Source: JAWLCQ01 sp041687095
GTDB taxonomy: Bacteria > Planctomycetota > Phycisphaerae > SM23-33
NCBI GenBank assembly: GCA_041687095.1
Contig: JAWLCQ010000076.1
Coordinates: 1 to 20,528, forward strand
Direction of reading: 5' to 3'
Length of the DNA stretch: 20,528 nucleotides
Below the pieces are notes generated by a model. The model searched no databases, was not told where the DNA came from, and was given only the letters and a program-made list of their open reading frames with translations. Shown one piece after another: positions 1 through 6,954 of this stretch (the stretch's first letter is position 1; each line of letters opens with the position of its first letter). Made by a program: the position numbers and the translations under genes.

Positions 1-84
1 CTGCAGGCGATCTTCCGCGGCTGGCACATTCTGAACGAACGCCTGATCGGCTATCGGCTCTGCCAGCAACTGGGAAAAATGTGA
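1..84 (+). CDS. C-terminal end of a gene cut by the window edge
   Basis: The plus strand is open from base 1 to a TGA at 82-84 and reads as 27 residues, with GWHILNERLIGYRL in the middle and QQLGKM at the end. The peptide has an amphipathic, protein-like composition, unlike the Pro/Arg-rich shadows in other frames. A second in-line TAA follows the stop closely. I do not recognise the family. The palindromes and repeats directly downstream would fit the edge of a mobile or repeat-associated gene, but nothing in these residues proves it. That this is a real gene end is likely but not certain. Confidence 0.4.
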   Translation: MQAIFRGWHILNERLIGYRLCQQLGKM

Positions 85-134
85 TAAAGAGACAGCCCCG
101 AGGGGAGAGGGGTTCGTCCCCGCGCCGGCCCACT

Positions 135-295
135 GTGCGGAACAAACCCACCAGCCAACCGACCGTGCAGAACAAACCCAGACCGACCCACAGCGAGCGA
201 AACGGGGACGGGCTCCGCAGGGGCATGCCGTTCGCCCCGAAGGTGCCTGTCCCCCTTTCGCGGCCGCACTCGCCCCGCCGTGCAAAACAAACCCA
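135..295 (+). repeat. Three dispersed copies of a 16-base repeat
   Basis: The 16-mer GTGCRRAACAAACCCA occurs at 135-150 (GTGCGG-), 165-180 (GTGCAG-) and 280-295 (GTGCAA-). All three are on the same strand and differ only at the two R positions. Spacing is uneven (30 and 115 bases), so this is neither a tandem array nor a CRISPR. Function is unknown; degenerate insertion debris or a regulator-binding site are both possible. Confidence 0.55.
198..260. repeat. REP-like imperfect palindrome
   Basis: The arm CGAAACGGGGACGGGC (198-213) pairs with GCCTGTCCCCCTTTCG (245-260) over 14 of 16 positions, around a 31-base loop. The sequence style (GTGCCTGTCCCC next to its complement) resembles the extragenic palindromes scattered through many bacterial genomes. 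It may act as a transcription terminator for the gene ending at 84, or may be a non-coding mobile repeat. Confidence 0.45.
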
Positions 296-309
296 TCCTG
301 CCACTCCGG

Positions 310-366
310 AGCACCCCCAAGCGGCAAACAGCGCCGCTTGAGGGTGGCACCCCGCGAACGGTTACG
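310..366 (+). repeat. Single-arm copy of the 2111-2256 palindromic element
   Basis: These 57 bases are identical to 2200-2256 except for one base (C at 355, T at 2245). They run from AGCACCCCCAAGCGG to GAACGGTTACG. Internally the copy contains AAGCGGC/GCCGCTT, so it can fold by itself. Similarity carries on weakly past 366 as GAACNTYGAAA, which also appears (inverted) outside the left arm of the larger element. Two near-identical copies about 1.9 kb apart show recent spread or gene conversion. Confidence 0.75.
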
Positions 367-954
367 AACGTTGAAAACGAAGCCAGCGCAGAGTATTCCG
401 AGTTTCAGATCTCCCGCCACGCAGGAACCCTCCGAGCCAGGGGGACCCGCCGCCCCGTCCGTCCCGCAGCCTCCGGACAGCGGACCCCGCGCACGCCTCG
501 GCCGAGCTAGTTCGCACCACAGGCAACTCCTCCTATAGTTATTCTTAAGTGCAACCGACCCCGCCGTCCCGTCGAAATCGGGATTTGCGGCCAAACAATC
601 TCAACTGCGGTATTCCCAGATGTTACGGAGGGCATGTTTCCTCCCCCCCACGCCCCGCCCGCCCCAGTGGACACTTGGGATCTGCAAACGGCGCAGCAGC
701 CGAGGAACGCGTCAAGGGGGAAACGCCCACCCGCTGCGAAGTGCATACACCCCACTTATCTCCGAACTCAGGTAGCGCCCCCAAGATCCATATCCCTCGA
801 TCCCCCCCGAATACCCCCAACTCGTCCCCATCTATTCCCGGAGGGCGATCAGGAGGAGCTAAAGAAAATCGGTGGCTGTCAGGATGTCCTGCTGAAGTGT
901 CAATAGAATGTCTCCGCAAACGGCAGCCTTTCTGAACCCGGAAGCTTTGGGACC

Positions 955-983
955 GCCCCGTGCGCGGGGCCACGTCGGCGTGG
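955..983 (+). promoter_or_regulatory. Two adjacent small hairpins before the lectin-like gene
   Basis: CCCCG-TGCG-CGGGG (956-969) is followed immediately by CCACG-TCGG-CGTGG (970-983). Each has a 5-bp stem and a 4-base loop. They end 17 bases before the ribosome-binding site at 1001. A TAGAAT (904-909) upstream is a possible -10 box, but I find no good -35. They may be leader structures affecting translation or mRNA stability of the gene at 1013; chance cannot be excluded in such GC-rich DNA. Confidence 0.3.
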
Positions 984-1000
984 CGCCGCCGGAATGGATA

Positions 1001-1006
1001 AAGGAG
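1001..1006 (+). promoter_or_regulatory. Ribosome-binding site for the lectin-like gene
   Basis: AAGGAG lies six bases before a GTG at 1013. This spacing is what favours the GTG over the upstream ATG at 908 and the downstream in-frame ATG at 1031. Confidence 0.65.
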
Positions 1007-1012
1007 ACTCTC

Positions 1013-1858
1013 GTGGAGAACACCGCGTCGATGCGAACAGTCGTCCAGGCCTTGCTTCTGGTGGCCGTTGTCTGCCTTTGCGCCGGGATCGCCAGTGCCG
1101 GCTCGTTCAGCAGCGGCGACGAGATCGGCTCCCCGCTGCCCGCCGGGGCGACCCTCTACGGCGATGCCACCTGGCATGACCGGGCCTTCTGGCTGACGCA
1201 CAACGTGCAGACCCAGCAAGGCGCCGTCATCCTCCATGACCTCGATCCCGGAATGTGGGTCACGTCCTTCTGGATGGAGGCGATGCTGTACATCGGCAAC
1301 GGAGACACGACGGGGGCCGATGGCCTGAGCTTCTGTTTCGGCGACCTGCCGGAGGCCGACTTCGGGGAGAAGGGGGCCGGGACGGGCCTGCGCGTCATGC
1401 TCGACACCTTCGACAACTGGGACGATCCGAACGATCATTGCTGCCGCATCCGGGTCACCTACGGAAACGACCTCGTCGCCGAGAGCGAGCTGATCGACCT
1501 GCGGCCTTTGATCTCGGAGGAGGTGTGGAACGAGGAGTACGGCCACTACGAGGTGACCCACGAGCCTCAATGGTTCGGACTGGCGGTCGGTGTCGAGGAC
1601 ACCGGCGAGGTCATCGTGCTGCAGAATCTCAACCCGGGCTTTCCGGGCGGGTGGTACACGGAGGCCGCCGGCGAGATCGAAGGATGGGACCCACAGCCGA
1701 ACTGGCGGTTTGGCTTCGGCGCCCGCACCGGGTCGTACGCCGACTGGCACGGGGTGTGGGACGTGACGATCGAAACGACGGCCGTTCCCGAGCCGGGCGC
1801 GATCGTCCTGCTGGCACTGGGTGGTGTGGCGCTGCTCCGCCGTCGTCCAACGGCGTGA
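1013..1858 (+). CDS. Secreted L-type lectin-like protein with PEP-CTERM anchor
   Basis: This 281-residue protein is exported and anchored to or sorted through the envelope. It opens with a signal peptide: hydrophobic stretch about 8-27, probable cleavage after ASA at 29. The mature part looks like a concanavalin-A/legume-lectin beta sandwich, with GNGDTTGADGLSFCFG (about 95-110), GLRVMLDTFDN (125-135), IRVTY (146-150) and WRFGFGARTG (231-240). It ends in a textbook PEP-CTERM sorting signal: VPEP (258-261), a hydrophobic segment, then RRRP. In other bacteria such tails are processed by an exosortase. GTG at 1013 is chosen for its AAGGAG; ATG at 1031 would leave a shorter but still good signal peptide. 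It stands alone, facing the T6SS cluster, so a functional link with it is not implied. The ligand cannot be predicted. Confidence 0.88.
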   Translation: MENTASMRTVVQALLLVAVVCLCAGIASAGSFSSGDEIGSPLPAGATLYGDATWHDRAFWLTHNVQTQQGAVILHDLDPGMWVTSFWMEAMLYIGNGDTTGADGLSFCFGDLPEADFGEKGAGTGLRVMLDTFDNWDDPNDHCCRIRVTYGNDLVAESELIDLRPLISEEVWNEEYGHYEVTHEPQWFGLAVGVEDTGEVIVLQNLNPGFPGGWYTEAAGEIEGWDPQPNWRFGFGARTGSYADWHGVWDVTIETTAVPEPGAIVLLALGGVALLRRRPTA

Positions 1859-1890
1859 TGCACGGTCAGTCCCGCAGGGGGAGACATCCG

Positions 1891-1944
1891 GGGACAGCGT
1901 ACGCGTTCTGTGGGTCTTGTCGTTCCGAATGAGTACGCTGTCCC
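1891..1944. terminator. Inverted repeat downstream of the lectin-like gene
   Basis: GGGACAGCGTAC (1891-1902) is exactly complementary to GTACGCTGTCCC (1933-1944). After one mismatch the stem continues for five more pairs (one a wobble), leaving a loop of about 18 bases. It lies 32 bases past the TGA at 1858. There is no T-run, so rho-independent termination is only a guess; it may be another extragenic palindrome. Confidence 0.4.
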
Positions 1945-2019
1945 GGGGTCTGGGGGACTGGGTTTTGGGGTTTTAGGGACAGATCCCGCCCGCCCCACGC
2001 TCGCGGCTTTGGCCCGGGG

Positions 2020-2076
2020 GGAGTTCCCGCATCTGCGCCAGAACTCCTGGGCGGGGACGCGCAGCGCGGGCTGCGC
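2020..2076. repeat. Two small perfect hairpins in the convergent gap
   Basis: GGAGTTC (2020-2026) pairs with GAACTCC (2041-2047) across 14 bases. GCGCAGC (2059-2065) pairs with GCTGCGC (2070-2076) across a 4-base loop. With the flanking inverted repeats they make the 442-base gap between two convergent genes unusually rich in structure. Bidirectional transcription stop or mRNA 3'-end protection are plausible roles. Confidence 0.35.
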
Positions 2077-2110
2077 CCGCTCTCAATTTCGATTCTCGAC
2101 TTTCGATGTT

Positions 2111-2256
2111 CGTAACCGTTCACGGAACGCGGCTTTGGCGTGGGTGCCACCCTCAAGCCGCATGCAGTTCGCGGCTTGGGGGTGCTGCCCCCCGGCCGCA
2201 GCACCCCCAAGCGGCAAACAGCGCCGCTTGAGGGTGGCACCCCGTGAACGGTTACG
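2111..2256. repeat. 146-bp imperfect palindromic element (MITE-like or REP pair)
   Basis: The left arm (2111-2187) begins CGTAACCGTTCACG and ends CGGCTTGGGGGTGCTG. The right arm (2199-2256) is its imperfect reverse complement and ends GTGAACGGTTACG. The arms match at their tips (14 bases) and in the GGTGCCACCCTCAAGC and GCTTGGGGGTGCTG blocks; the left arm carries about 19 extra bases. The central loop is 11 bases (CCCCCCGGCCG). The right arm recurs at 310-366, and the 10-base tip recurs alone at 20237-20246. It contains no gene and lies 44 bases beyond the stop of the TagF-like gene. It could be a non-autonomous mobile element and could also end transcription of the T6SS unit. Confidence 0.65.
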
Positions 2257-2300
2257 CGGCGAAAGAAGTCGTGGACCGCACCGGTTGTGGGGCGCACCCA

Positions 2301-5300
2301 TCACGGGCCCGGCGTGAGGTAGGGCTGGTGGGCGAGGAGGCGGGCGAGGTGGGTGGGGAGCGACTCGCCCGGGGCCGGGAACGCCAGGCGGAAGCCCACG
2401 TCCGAGTACCCGTTACGGGCATCGGGGGGAGCGATGGGGTACGGGTGCTCAGTGGGCAGGCGAGGGTCGGACATTGCCGACCCCCCCACCACCGCGAACG
2501 TGGCGTCCTTGGCCTGGAGCAGTTGGTGGACCGCGCGGGCGGAGGGGGCGGAGCCCAGCAGGGCGTCCAGCACGGCGGGGGTGTCGCAGACGTACTCCGC
2601 GACGTTGCCCACGAGGTGGGCGATCGGGCGGGCGGGGGGCGAGTCGACGTTGGCGAACCAGACGACTCCGTCGTCCGTGTCGCGGGCGGGGGCGGAGGCG
2701 CCGGTCTTGCGGTCGCGGCGTTCCACGTCGCCCCAGAAGATGTCTTCGTCGGGGTACCAGGGGCGCTTGCCGCGGCTCTCCAGGGCGGTGACGTGCAGCT
2801 TCTGCCGCTCCCAGGTCCGGTCGCGGAGGTTGGGGGCCGCGCCGGGGGCGGGGGCGGCGGGGGCGGCCGGGGCGGCGGGATCGGCGGCACCGGGGGCGGC
2901 CGCGCCGGGATCGGCGGCTGGGGCGGCCGGGCCGCCCGACGCCGCCACCCCCGCCCGCCACTCGTCGGACGTGGGCAGGCGGCAGCCGAGGAGCGAGGCG
3001 AAGTAGACGGCGGCCTCCAGGGAGACGTACTGCATGGGGGCCTGGTGCGACGGCGGTGCGGGGGCCGCACCGGCAGGGTAGAGTTCGCCGGGGGCGGTGT
3101 AGAGGCGGAGGATCTCCGGGGGCGCCCAGTCGCTCGCCCGCGCCGGGGCGCTCCCGCCGGTGGGCCCCCACGTCCGCGGGCCCCGGCGGGTGTCGTCGAG
3201 GGGCGAGCGGGCGAGCGGGCAGAGGATCGCCCCCATGGTCCGCCAGCCGTCGGCGGCGGCGGTGACGTCGAGGAACAGCCCCACGGGCACCTCGGTGGCG
3301 AGCAGGTACACGGGGGGCCCCGAGCCCTCGGGGCCGTCGATGCGGACGAAGCGAAGGGTGTGGCTCGCCCCGCCGCGCGGAGCGGCCCAGGTGTAGTCCA
3401 CGGTGCGAAGGTCGTCGCTCGCCTTGGCGGCCCACTTCATCGTGGACGCCCCGGGCCCCGACGTCGCGGGGTCCCCGACGACGGATTCCTGGGCGTCGAG
3501 GGCGTCGAGTTCGCGCAGGAGCGGAGCGACGGCGGGGGCGGAGGCGACGACGGGCCCGAGGGCCCCGACGTCCTCGCGGAAGGTGCGGGCGCGGGCGCGG
3601 AGGGCGTCCTCGTCGGACTCCAGGGCGGGGGCGGCGCGGCGGAACTCGTAGAGCAGCAGGTTGAAGCGGGCGTGGGCGTCCAGCGCCCCCAGCCGCTCCA
3701 GCCGCTTGATGTCCGCCCCCAGGTCGGCGGCGAGGGCGATGACCCTGTCCACGTCCCGCGGGTCCCGCAGGCCGTTGAAGCACGTCTGCCAGCGGCGGAG
3801 GCCCTCGACGGCGAGTTCCTCCTGGAGCTGCCGCGACCGCCCCGCATCGCCGATTCGCTTGTGGGCGACGTACAGCCCGCCCCACAGCCGCTGCTCCTGC
3901 TCCAGTTCGCGGGGGCCCGTCGGCCAGGCCGGATCGGCCGAGCCCAGCCGCCGCCACACCGTCCGCAGCACGTCGGGGCCCAGGTCCGCCGCGCCCGCCA
4001 GCTCGACGAGCTGCTCGCGACCCATCCGGGCGACCTCCTCCAGGCGCGTGAGGCGGTCGAGGACCGGGCGAGCGGCGGCGGCGACGGCGGGGTCGGACAG
4101 AACGGACGGGTCGCGGGCGGCGGCGAGAAGGTCGGCGAGGTGGGGCTGGCCCTGCGGGCCGGGCTCGTCGAGGGCGTAGCACAGGTCCAGGCGGAGCTGG
4201 AGGGCGTCGAGGGCGATGACGAGGGCGGCGATCTGCCAGCGGTCGCGGTCGTGGGCGGTCCGGGCGCGGGCGAGGGCGGCGGCGAAGGCGTCATCGCGGG
4301 CGAAGGCATGGTCCCGCCAGGTCAAGGACCCCAGGGCGTCGGCGAGGGCCCGCTCCCGCCGCTCGTGCAGCGCGCGGAGCAGGGCGGGCTTCCACGAACG
4401 GTCGGGGCCCTCCGGGAGCGACGGGGCCGCCACCGCCCCCTCCAGGGCCGTCAGCGCCTCGCGCAGCGCGTCGGTCCGCTCGCGCAGCTCGGGCAGGCCC
4501 TCGATGGCCTCGGCGAGTTGGCCCAGGCGGGAGCGCCATGCCTCGTTCAGCACGGGCGAGGCGCTGGAGACGGTGGCAGGCTGGGCCTGGACGAACTCGT
4601 CCCGCGTGCCGCTCAGGGCCGCCAGGACCTGGGCGACCTGCCCGGTGAGCTTCTCCGCGCGGTTCTGCAGGTCGGGCAGGCCCTCGCGGATGCGGGGGAG
4701 CGTGCGGTTGTTCCACGGCAGGGCGCGGAGGGCGAGGATGTCGGTCTGCAGCTGCCGCCACTGCTGCTGGAGCGGTGCGGCCTGCTCGTGGCGGTGCACG
4801 TCGCGAAGCTGCGCGATCCGCTCGCTGGCGCGCTGCAGGGCGGGGTCGGGGTCCCATCCCTTCCGCGGGTCGTCGGTCTTGGGCAGGTCCCAGCGGCCGC
4901 TGCGGAGGTCGCGCAGCCAGGCGGTGAAGTGGTCCCCCGTCACGGGCTGCCCCGCGTCGGGGATGGCGGGCGGATCGGTGCGGACGAGTTCCGGGTCGAT
5001 CCGCGCGGGCCACTCCTCGCCCCAGAACGCCGCCAGGTCCGTGCCCAGTCCGTTGCGGCCCGCCAGGGCGTCGAGGGCGATGCGGAGCGATTCGAGCCCG
5101 TCGGGGCCCTGGCGCTCGCCCACCGCGCGGGTATGGGTTTGCACGTGTTCGGCGAACCGCTGCAGCAGGGGGTGTTGGGTGGCGGCGAGTTGCTGCTCGA
5201 TCTGCTGCGTTCGCTCCCACAGCGCCTGGACGGCGGTGAAGGCGGGGGCGTGGTCGAGGACGCGGTCGACGGCGGCGGCGAGGTCGGTTCCGCGGGTGGC

Positions 5301-6932
5301 GCGGAGGCTGTCGCAGAGGTTCCCGAGGAACCGCCCCTGCCCGACCCAGCCGCGCTGGGCGAAGGCCTCCGCGGCGGCCTGCATCCGCCGCACGAGCGGC
5401 CAGCTTTCACCGTGCAGGAGCGACTCGACGCGGCGGACGCGGGTGAGGGCCTGGAGGGTCTCGCGTTCGCCCTCGGGGGTGCGGACGCGGTCGGGGGGCA
5501 TGTGCATGAGGTCGGAGATGCTCGTCCCGGGCGCGTTGGCGATCGTGCGCGGGTCGAGGGGCACGCCCTGGCGGCGGGCGGCGTCGAGTTCGTCGAGCAT
5601 GGCCGCGAGGTTCGGGTCCGCCGCCCGCCACCGCGCGGTCCGCACGGGGGTGAGGGAGGCGAGGAACCGCCCGAACCAGGTGTGGTAGGCGGTGCAGAAG
5701 TCGGCCCAGTCGTCGGTCTCCTCCCAGAGGGACTTGCTGCGGCCCCCGGTCTGGGGCTCGGGGGGCGGAGGGGCGTTGCCGATCACCATCGCCAGCACCA
5801 GCCACGCCAGGGCGAGCAGGACGACGATGCCCGCGGCCCCGGCGGCGAAGAGCAGGGCCTTTCGCACGGCGGGGTCGAGCCCGGTGGGCTCGAAGGATTC
5901 GGGAGGGGACGGGGCGGGGGGGGGGGGGCGGGGGGGGGGGGCGGGGGGGGGGGGGGGGCCGCCCGCCAGCACGGCCGACACGTCCGTCCGCTCCCCGCCC
6001 CGCAGGGCGAGGAGGGCCTCATCGGCGCGGCGGGCGAGGTCGGGCTCGATGGTGTAGGGGATCTCGGTGGTGAGGGGGACGGCGTCGGCGGTGGCGCGGA
6101 GGCAGTAGAGTTCGTCGGGCTCGGGGGGCCCGACGATGATATCGACCCATGTCCCGTCGATCGGGGCGAGGGCGAGGACGCCGGCGCCCTCGGGCAGGAG
6201 CGACTGGATGCACGCGCTCCAGCGGAGGAGGGCCTCGGGGTGCGGCAGGTTGCACCGCGGGGCGCGGAGCAGGTACGACCCCCCGGGCGCGCCGCGGCGG
6301 GCGGGCTCCTCGCGGGCCATCTGGTACAGCAGGCGGTGGAGGCCCTCGCGGCCGGCCTCGGCCTCGACGCGGTCGAGGAGCGGCGTTATGCGCTCGGCGG
6401 GTCCGGCGGGGACGTCGGTGAGGGTGGGCCCGTCGCTGAGATGCCTTCGCAGATCCCGCTGCGCCTGGGCGAGGAGGGCGTGGACGTCGGGGGCGAGGGT
6501 GGTCTCGGTGCAGCGGTGCTGGAGCCCTTCGAGGAGGGGCAGGACGGTTGCGGCGACCCACTCGGGGGGCTGGCGGAGGCACTGGGCGACGAGGACCATG
6601 GGGTAGCGGGTGCGGTTCTTCCCGTCGCGGGAGGACCACATCCGCCCCGCGACGAGGGAGTCGCCCCACTGCCAGAGCAGCACGTGTTGGTACCCGTCGA
6701 GGCGCTGGCGGTCGTCGAGCTTCTCCCACGTCCCGGCGTCGACGTTCCCGCCGATCCCGCGGACGTAGAGGAGCTGGCGGATCGCCACCAGGGGCTCGGT
6801 GTCGATCCCGAGGTCCTCGATGTGGTCATCCCAGCCCGGGTGCTTGCCGAACGCTCCGACGTGGATCCATTCCGTGTCGGGAACCGTCCCCGGAGCGGCG
6901 GCCGCCTTCGAATTCCTGCGAAACAGGCTCAA
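2301..6932 (-). CDS. tagF: Giant TagF-TM-FGE-fold fusion protein, T6SS-associated
   Basis: This 1543-residue protein starts with a TagF-like domain (about 20-200), recognised by GAFGKHPGWDD (26-36), LLWQWGDSL and SSRDGKNRTRYPMV (100-113). In known T6SSs TagF is a post-translational repressor that acts with Fha. A Pro-rich linker (about 325-345) leads to one membrane span (about 355-380), a long helical region, and a C-terminal FGE/SUMF1-like domain (about 1190-1530; LLGCRLPTSDEW, NLRDRTWE, VGNVAEYV, SDVGFRLAF). The usual FGE cysteine pair after the GGS motif is absent (GGSAMSDPR), so formylglycine formation is unlikely. The start is TTG at 6932: a GGAGA sits six bases upstream, and the only nearby ATG is out of frame and stops after four codons. 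TagF proteins are normally a few hundred residues without a membrane span. The stalk and C-terminus are paralogous to the gene at 14799-19571. It is the last gene of the cluster, 22 nt after tssM. Confidence 0.82.
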   Translation of the reverse strand: MSLFRRNSKAAAAPGTVPDTEWIHVGAFGKHPGWDDHIEDLGIDTEPLVAIRQLLYVRGIGGNVDAGTWEKLDDRQRLDGYQHVLLWQWGDSLVAGRMWSSRDGKNRTRYPMVLVAQCLRQPPEWVAATVLPLLEGLQHRCTETTLAPDVHALLAQAQRDLRRHLSDGPTLTDVPAGPAERITPLLDRVEAEAGREGLHRLLYQMAREEPARRGAPGGSYLLRAPRCNLPHPEALLRWSACIQSLLPEGAGVLALAPIDGTWVDIIVGPPEPDELYCLRATADAVPLTTEIPYTIEPDLARRADEALLALRGGERTDVSAVLAGGPPPPPAPPPRPPPPAPSPPESFEPTGLDPAVRKALLFAAGAAGIVVLLALAWLVLAMVIGNAPPPPEPQTGGRSKSLWEETDDWADFCTAYHTWFGRFLASLTPVRTARWRAADPNLAAMLDELDAARRQGVPLDPRTIANAPGTSISDLMHMPPDRVRTPEGERETLQALTRVRRVESLLHGESWPLVRRMQAAAEAFAQRGWVGQGRFLGNLCDSLRATRGTDLAAAVDRVLDHAPAFTAVQALWERTQQIEQQLAATQHPLLQRFAEHVQTHTRAVGERQGPDGLESLRIALDALAGRNGLGTDLAAFWGEEWPARIDPELVRTDPPAIPDAGQPVTGDHFTAWLRDLRSGRWDLPKTDDPRKGWDPDPALQRASERIAQLRDVHRHEQAAPLQQQWRQLQTDILALRALPWNNRTLPRIREGLPDLQNRAEKLTGQVAQVLAALSGTRDEFVQAQPATVSSASPVLNEAWRSRLGQLAEAIEGLPELRERTDALREALTALEGAVAAPSLPEGPDRSWKPALLRALHERRERALADALGSLTWRDHAFARDDAFAAALARARTAHDRDRWQIAALVIALDALQLRLDLCYALDEPGPQGQPHLADLLAAARDPSVLSDPAVAAAARPVLDRLTRLEEVARMGREQLVELAGAADLGPDVLRTVWRRLGSADPAWPTGPRELEQEQRLWGGLYVAHKRIGDAGRSRQLQEELAVEGLRRWQTCFNGLRDPRDVDRVIALAADLGADIKRLERLGALDAHARFNLLLYEFRRAAPALESDEDALRARARTFREDVGALGPVVASAPAVAPLLRELDALDAQESVVGDPATSGPGASTMKWAAKASDDLRTVDYTWAAPRGGASHTLRFVRIDGPEGSGPPVYLLATEVPVGLFLDVTAAADGWRTMGAILCPLARSPLDDTRRGPRTWGPTGGSAPARASDWAPPEILRLYTAPGELYPAGAAPAPPSHQAPMQYVSLEAAVYFASLLGCRLPTSDEWRAGVAASGGPAAPAADPGAAAPGAADPAAPAAPAAPAPGAAPNLRDRTWERQKLHVTALESRGKRPWYPDEDIFWGDVERRDRKTGASAPARDTDDGVVWFANVDSPPARPIAHLVGNVAEYVCDTPAVLDALLGSAPSARAVHQLLQAKDATFAVVGGSAMSDPRLPTEHPYPIAPPDARNGYSDVGFRLAFPAPGESLPTHLARLLAHQPYLTPGP
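2829..2945 (-). repeat. Ala/Pro-rich low-complexity insertion inside the FGE-like domain
   Basis: The coding strand is a run of degenerate Ala/Pro/Gly codons giving AAPAADPGAAAPGAADPAAP and similar. It sits between LLGCRLPTSDEW and NLRDRTWE. The paralogue at 14799-19571 has only a few residues there (AAGAGGRW). It is therefore a lineage-specific expansion in a surface loop, probably produced by slippage in GC-rich repeats. Confidence 0.65.
5916..5958 (+). repeat. G13-C-G12-C-G16 homopolymer tract in the TagF fusion gene
   Basis: Three uninterrupted G runs (5916-5928, 5930-5941, 5943-5958) are separated by single C bases. On the coding strand they give the Pro-rich linker PPPPPAPPPRPPPPAP between the TagF head and the membrane span. 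Loss of one base shifts reading into a frame that stops at 5785-5783, before the membrane span. Tracts this long are prone to replication slippage and sequencing error; the strand can also form G-quadruplexes. Confidence 0.9.
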
Positions 6933-6936
6933 GACG

Positions 6937-6941
6937 TCTCC
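6937..6941 (-). promoter_or_regulatory. Ribosome-binding site supporting a TTG start
   Basis: On the minus strand GGAGA lies in the 22-nt gap after the tssM stop, four bases before TTG at 6932 when counted from its last base. It decides the start of the TagF-like gene, since no ATG or GTG in the right frame exists between the tssM stop and the conserved domain. Confidence 0.6.
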
Positions 6942-6954
6942 ATACGTTGCGGCG

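Larger units (their letters stand above)
85..907. other. Intergenic region with short repeats and palindromes
   Basis: I see no convincing gene on either strand. Open frames here are Pro/Arg-rich, have no credible ribosome-binding sites and match no family I know. The stretch holds three 16-base repeats (135-295), a REP-like hairpin (198-260), and one arm of the palindromic element found again at 2199-2256 (310-366). A small A+T-rich island (about 531-550) stands out from the GC-rich surroundings and could be a promoter, but I cannot pair a -35 with a -10 there. Positions 600-900 hold nothing I can name. Confidence 0.6.

Noticed and set aside
135..295. CRISPR array from the 16-base repeats
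   Set aside because: There are only three copies, too short, unevenly spaced, and with no Cas gene nearby.
908..1012. Upstream ATG at 908 as the start of the lectin-like gene
   Set aside because: It has no ribosome-binding site and would put 35 extra residues before the signal peptide; the GTG at 1013 has AAGGAG at six bases.
623..1750. Minus-strand open frame of 375 codons overlapping the lectin-like gene
   Set aside because: It is the antisense shadow of a gene with a clear signal peptide, lectin-like core and PEP-CTERM tail on the plus strand.
2301..3350. Active formylglycine-generating enzyme
   Set aside because: The Cys pair expected after the GGS motif is missing and no sulfatase gene is nearby.
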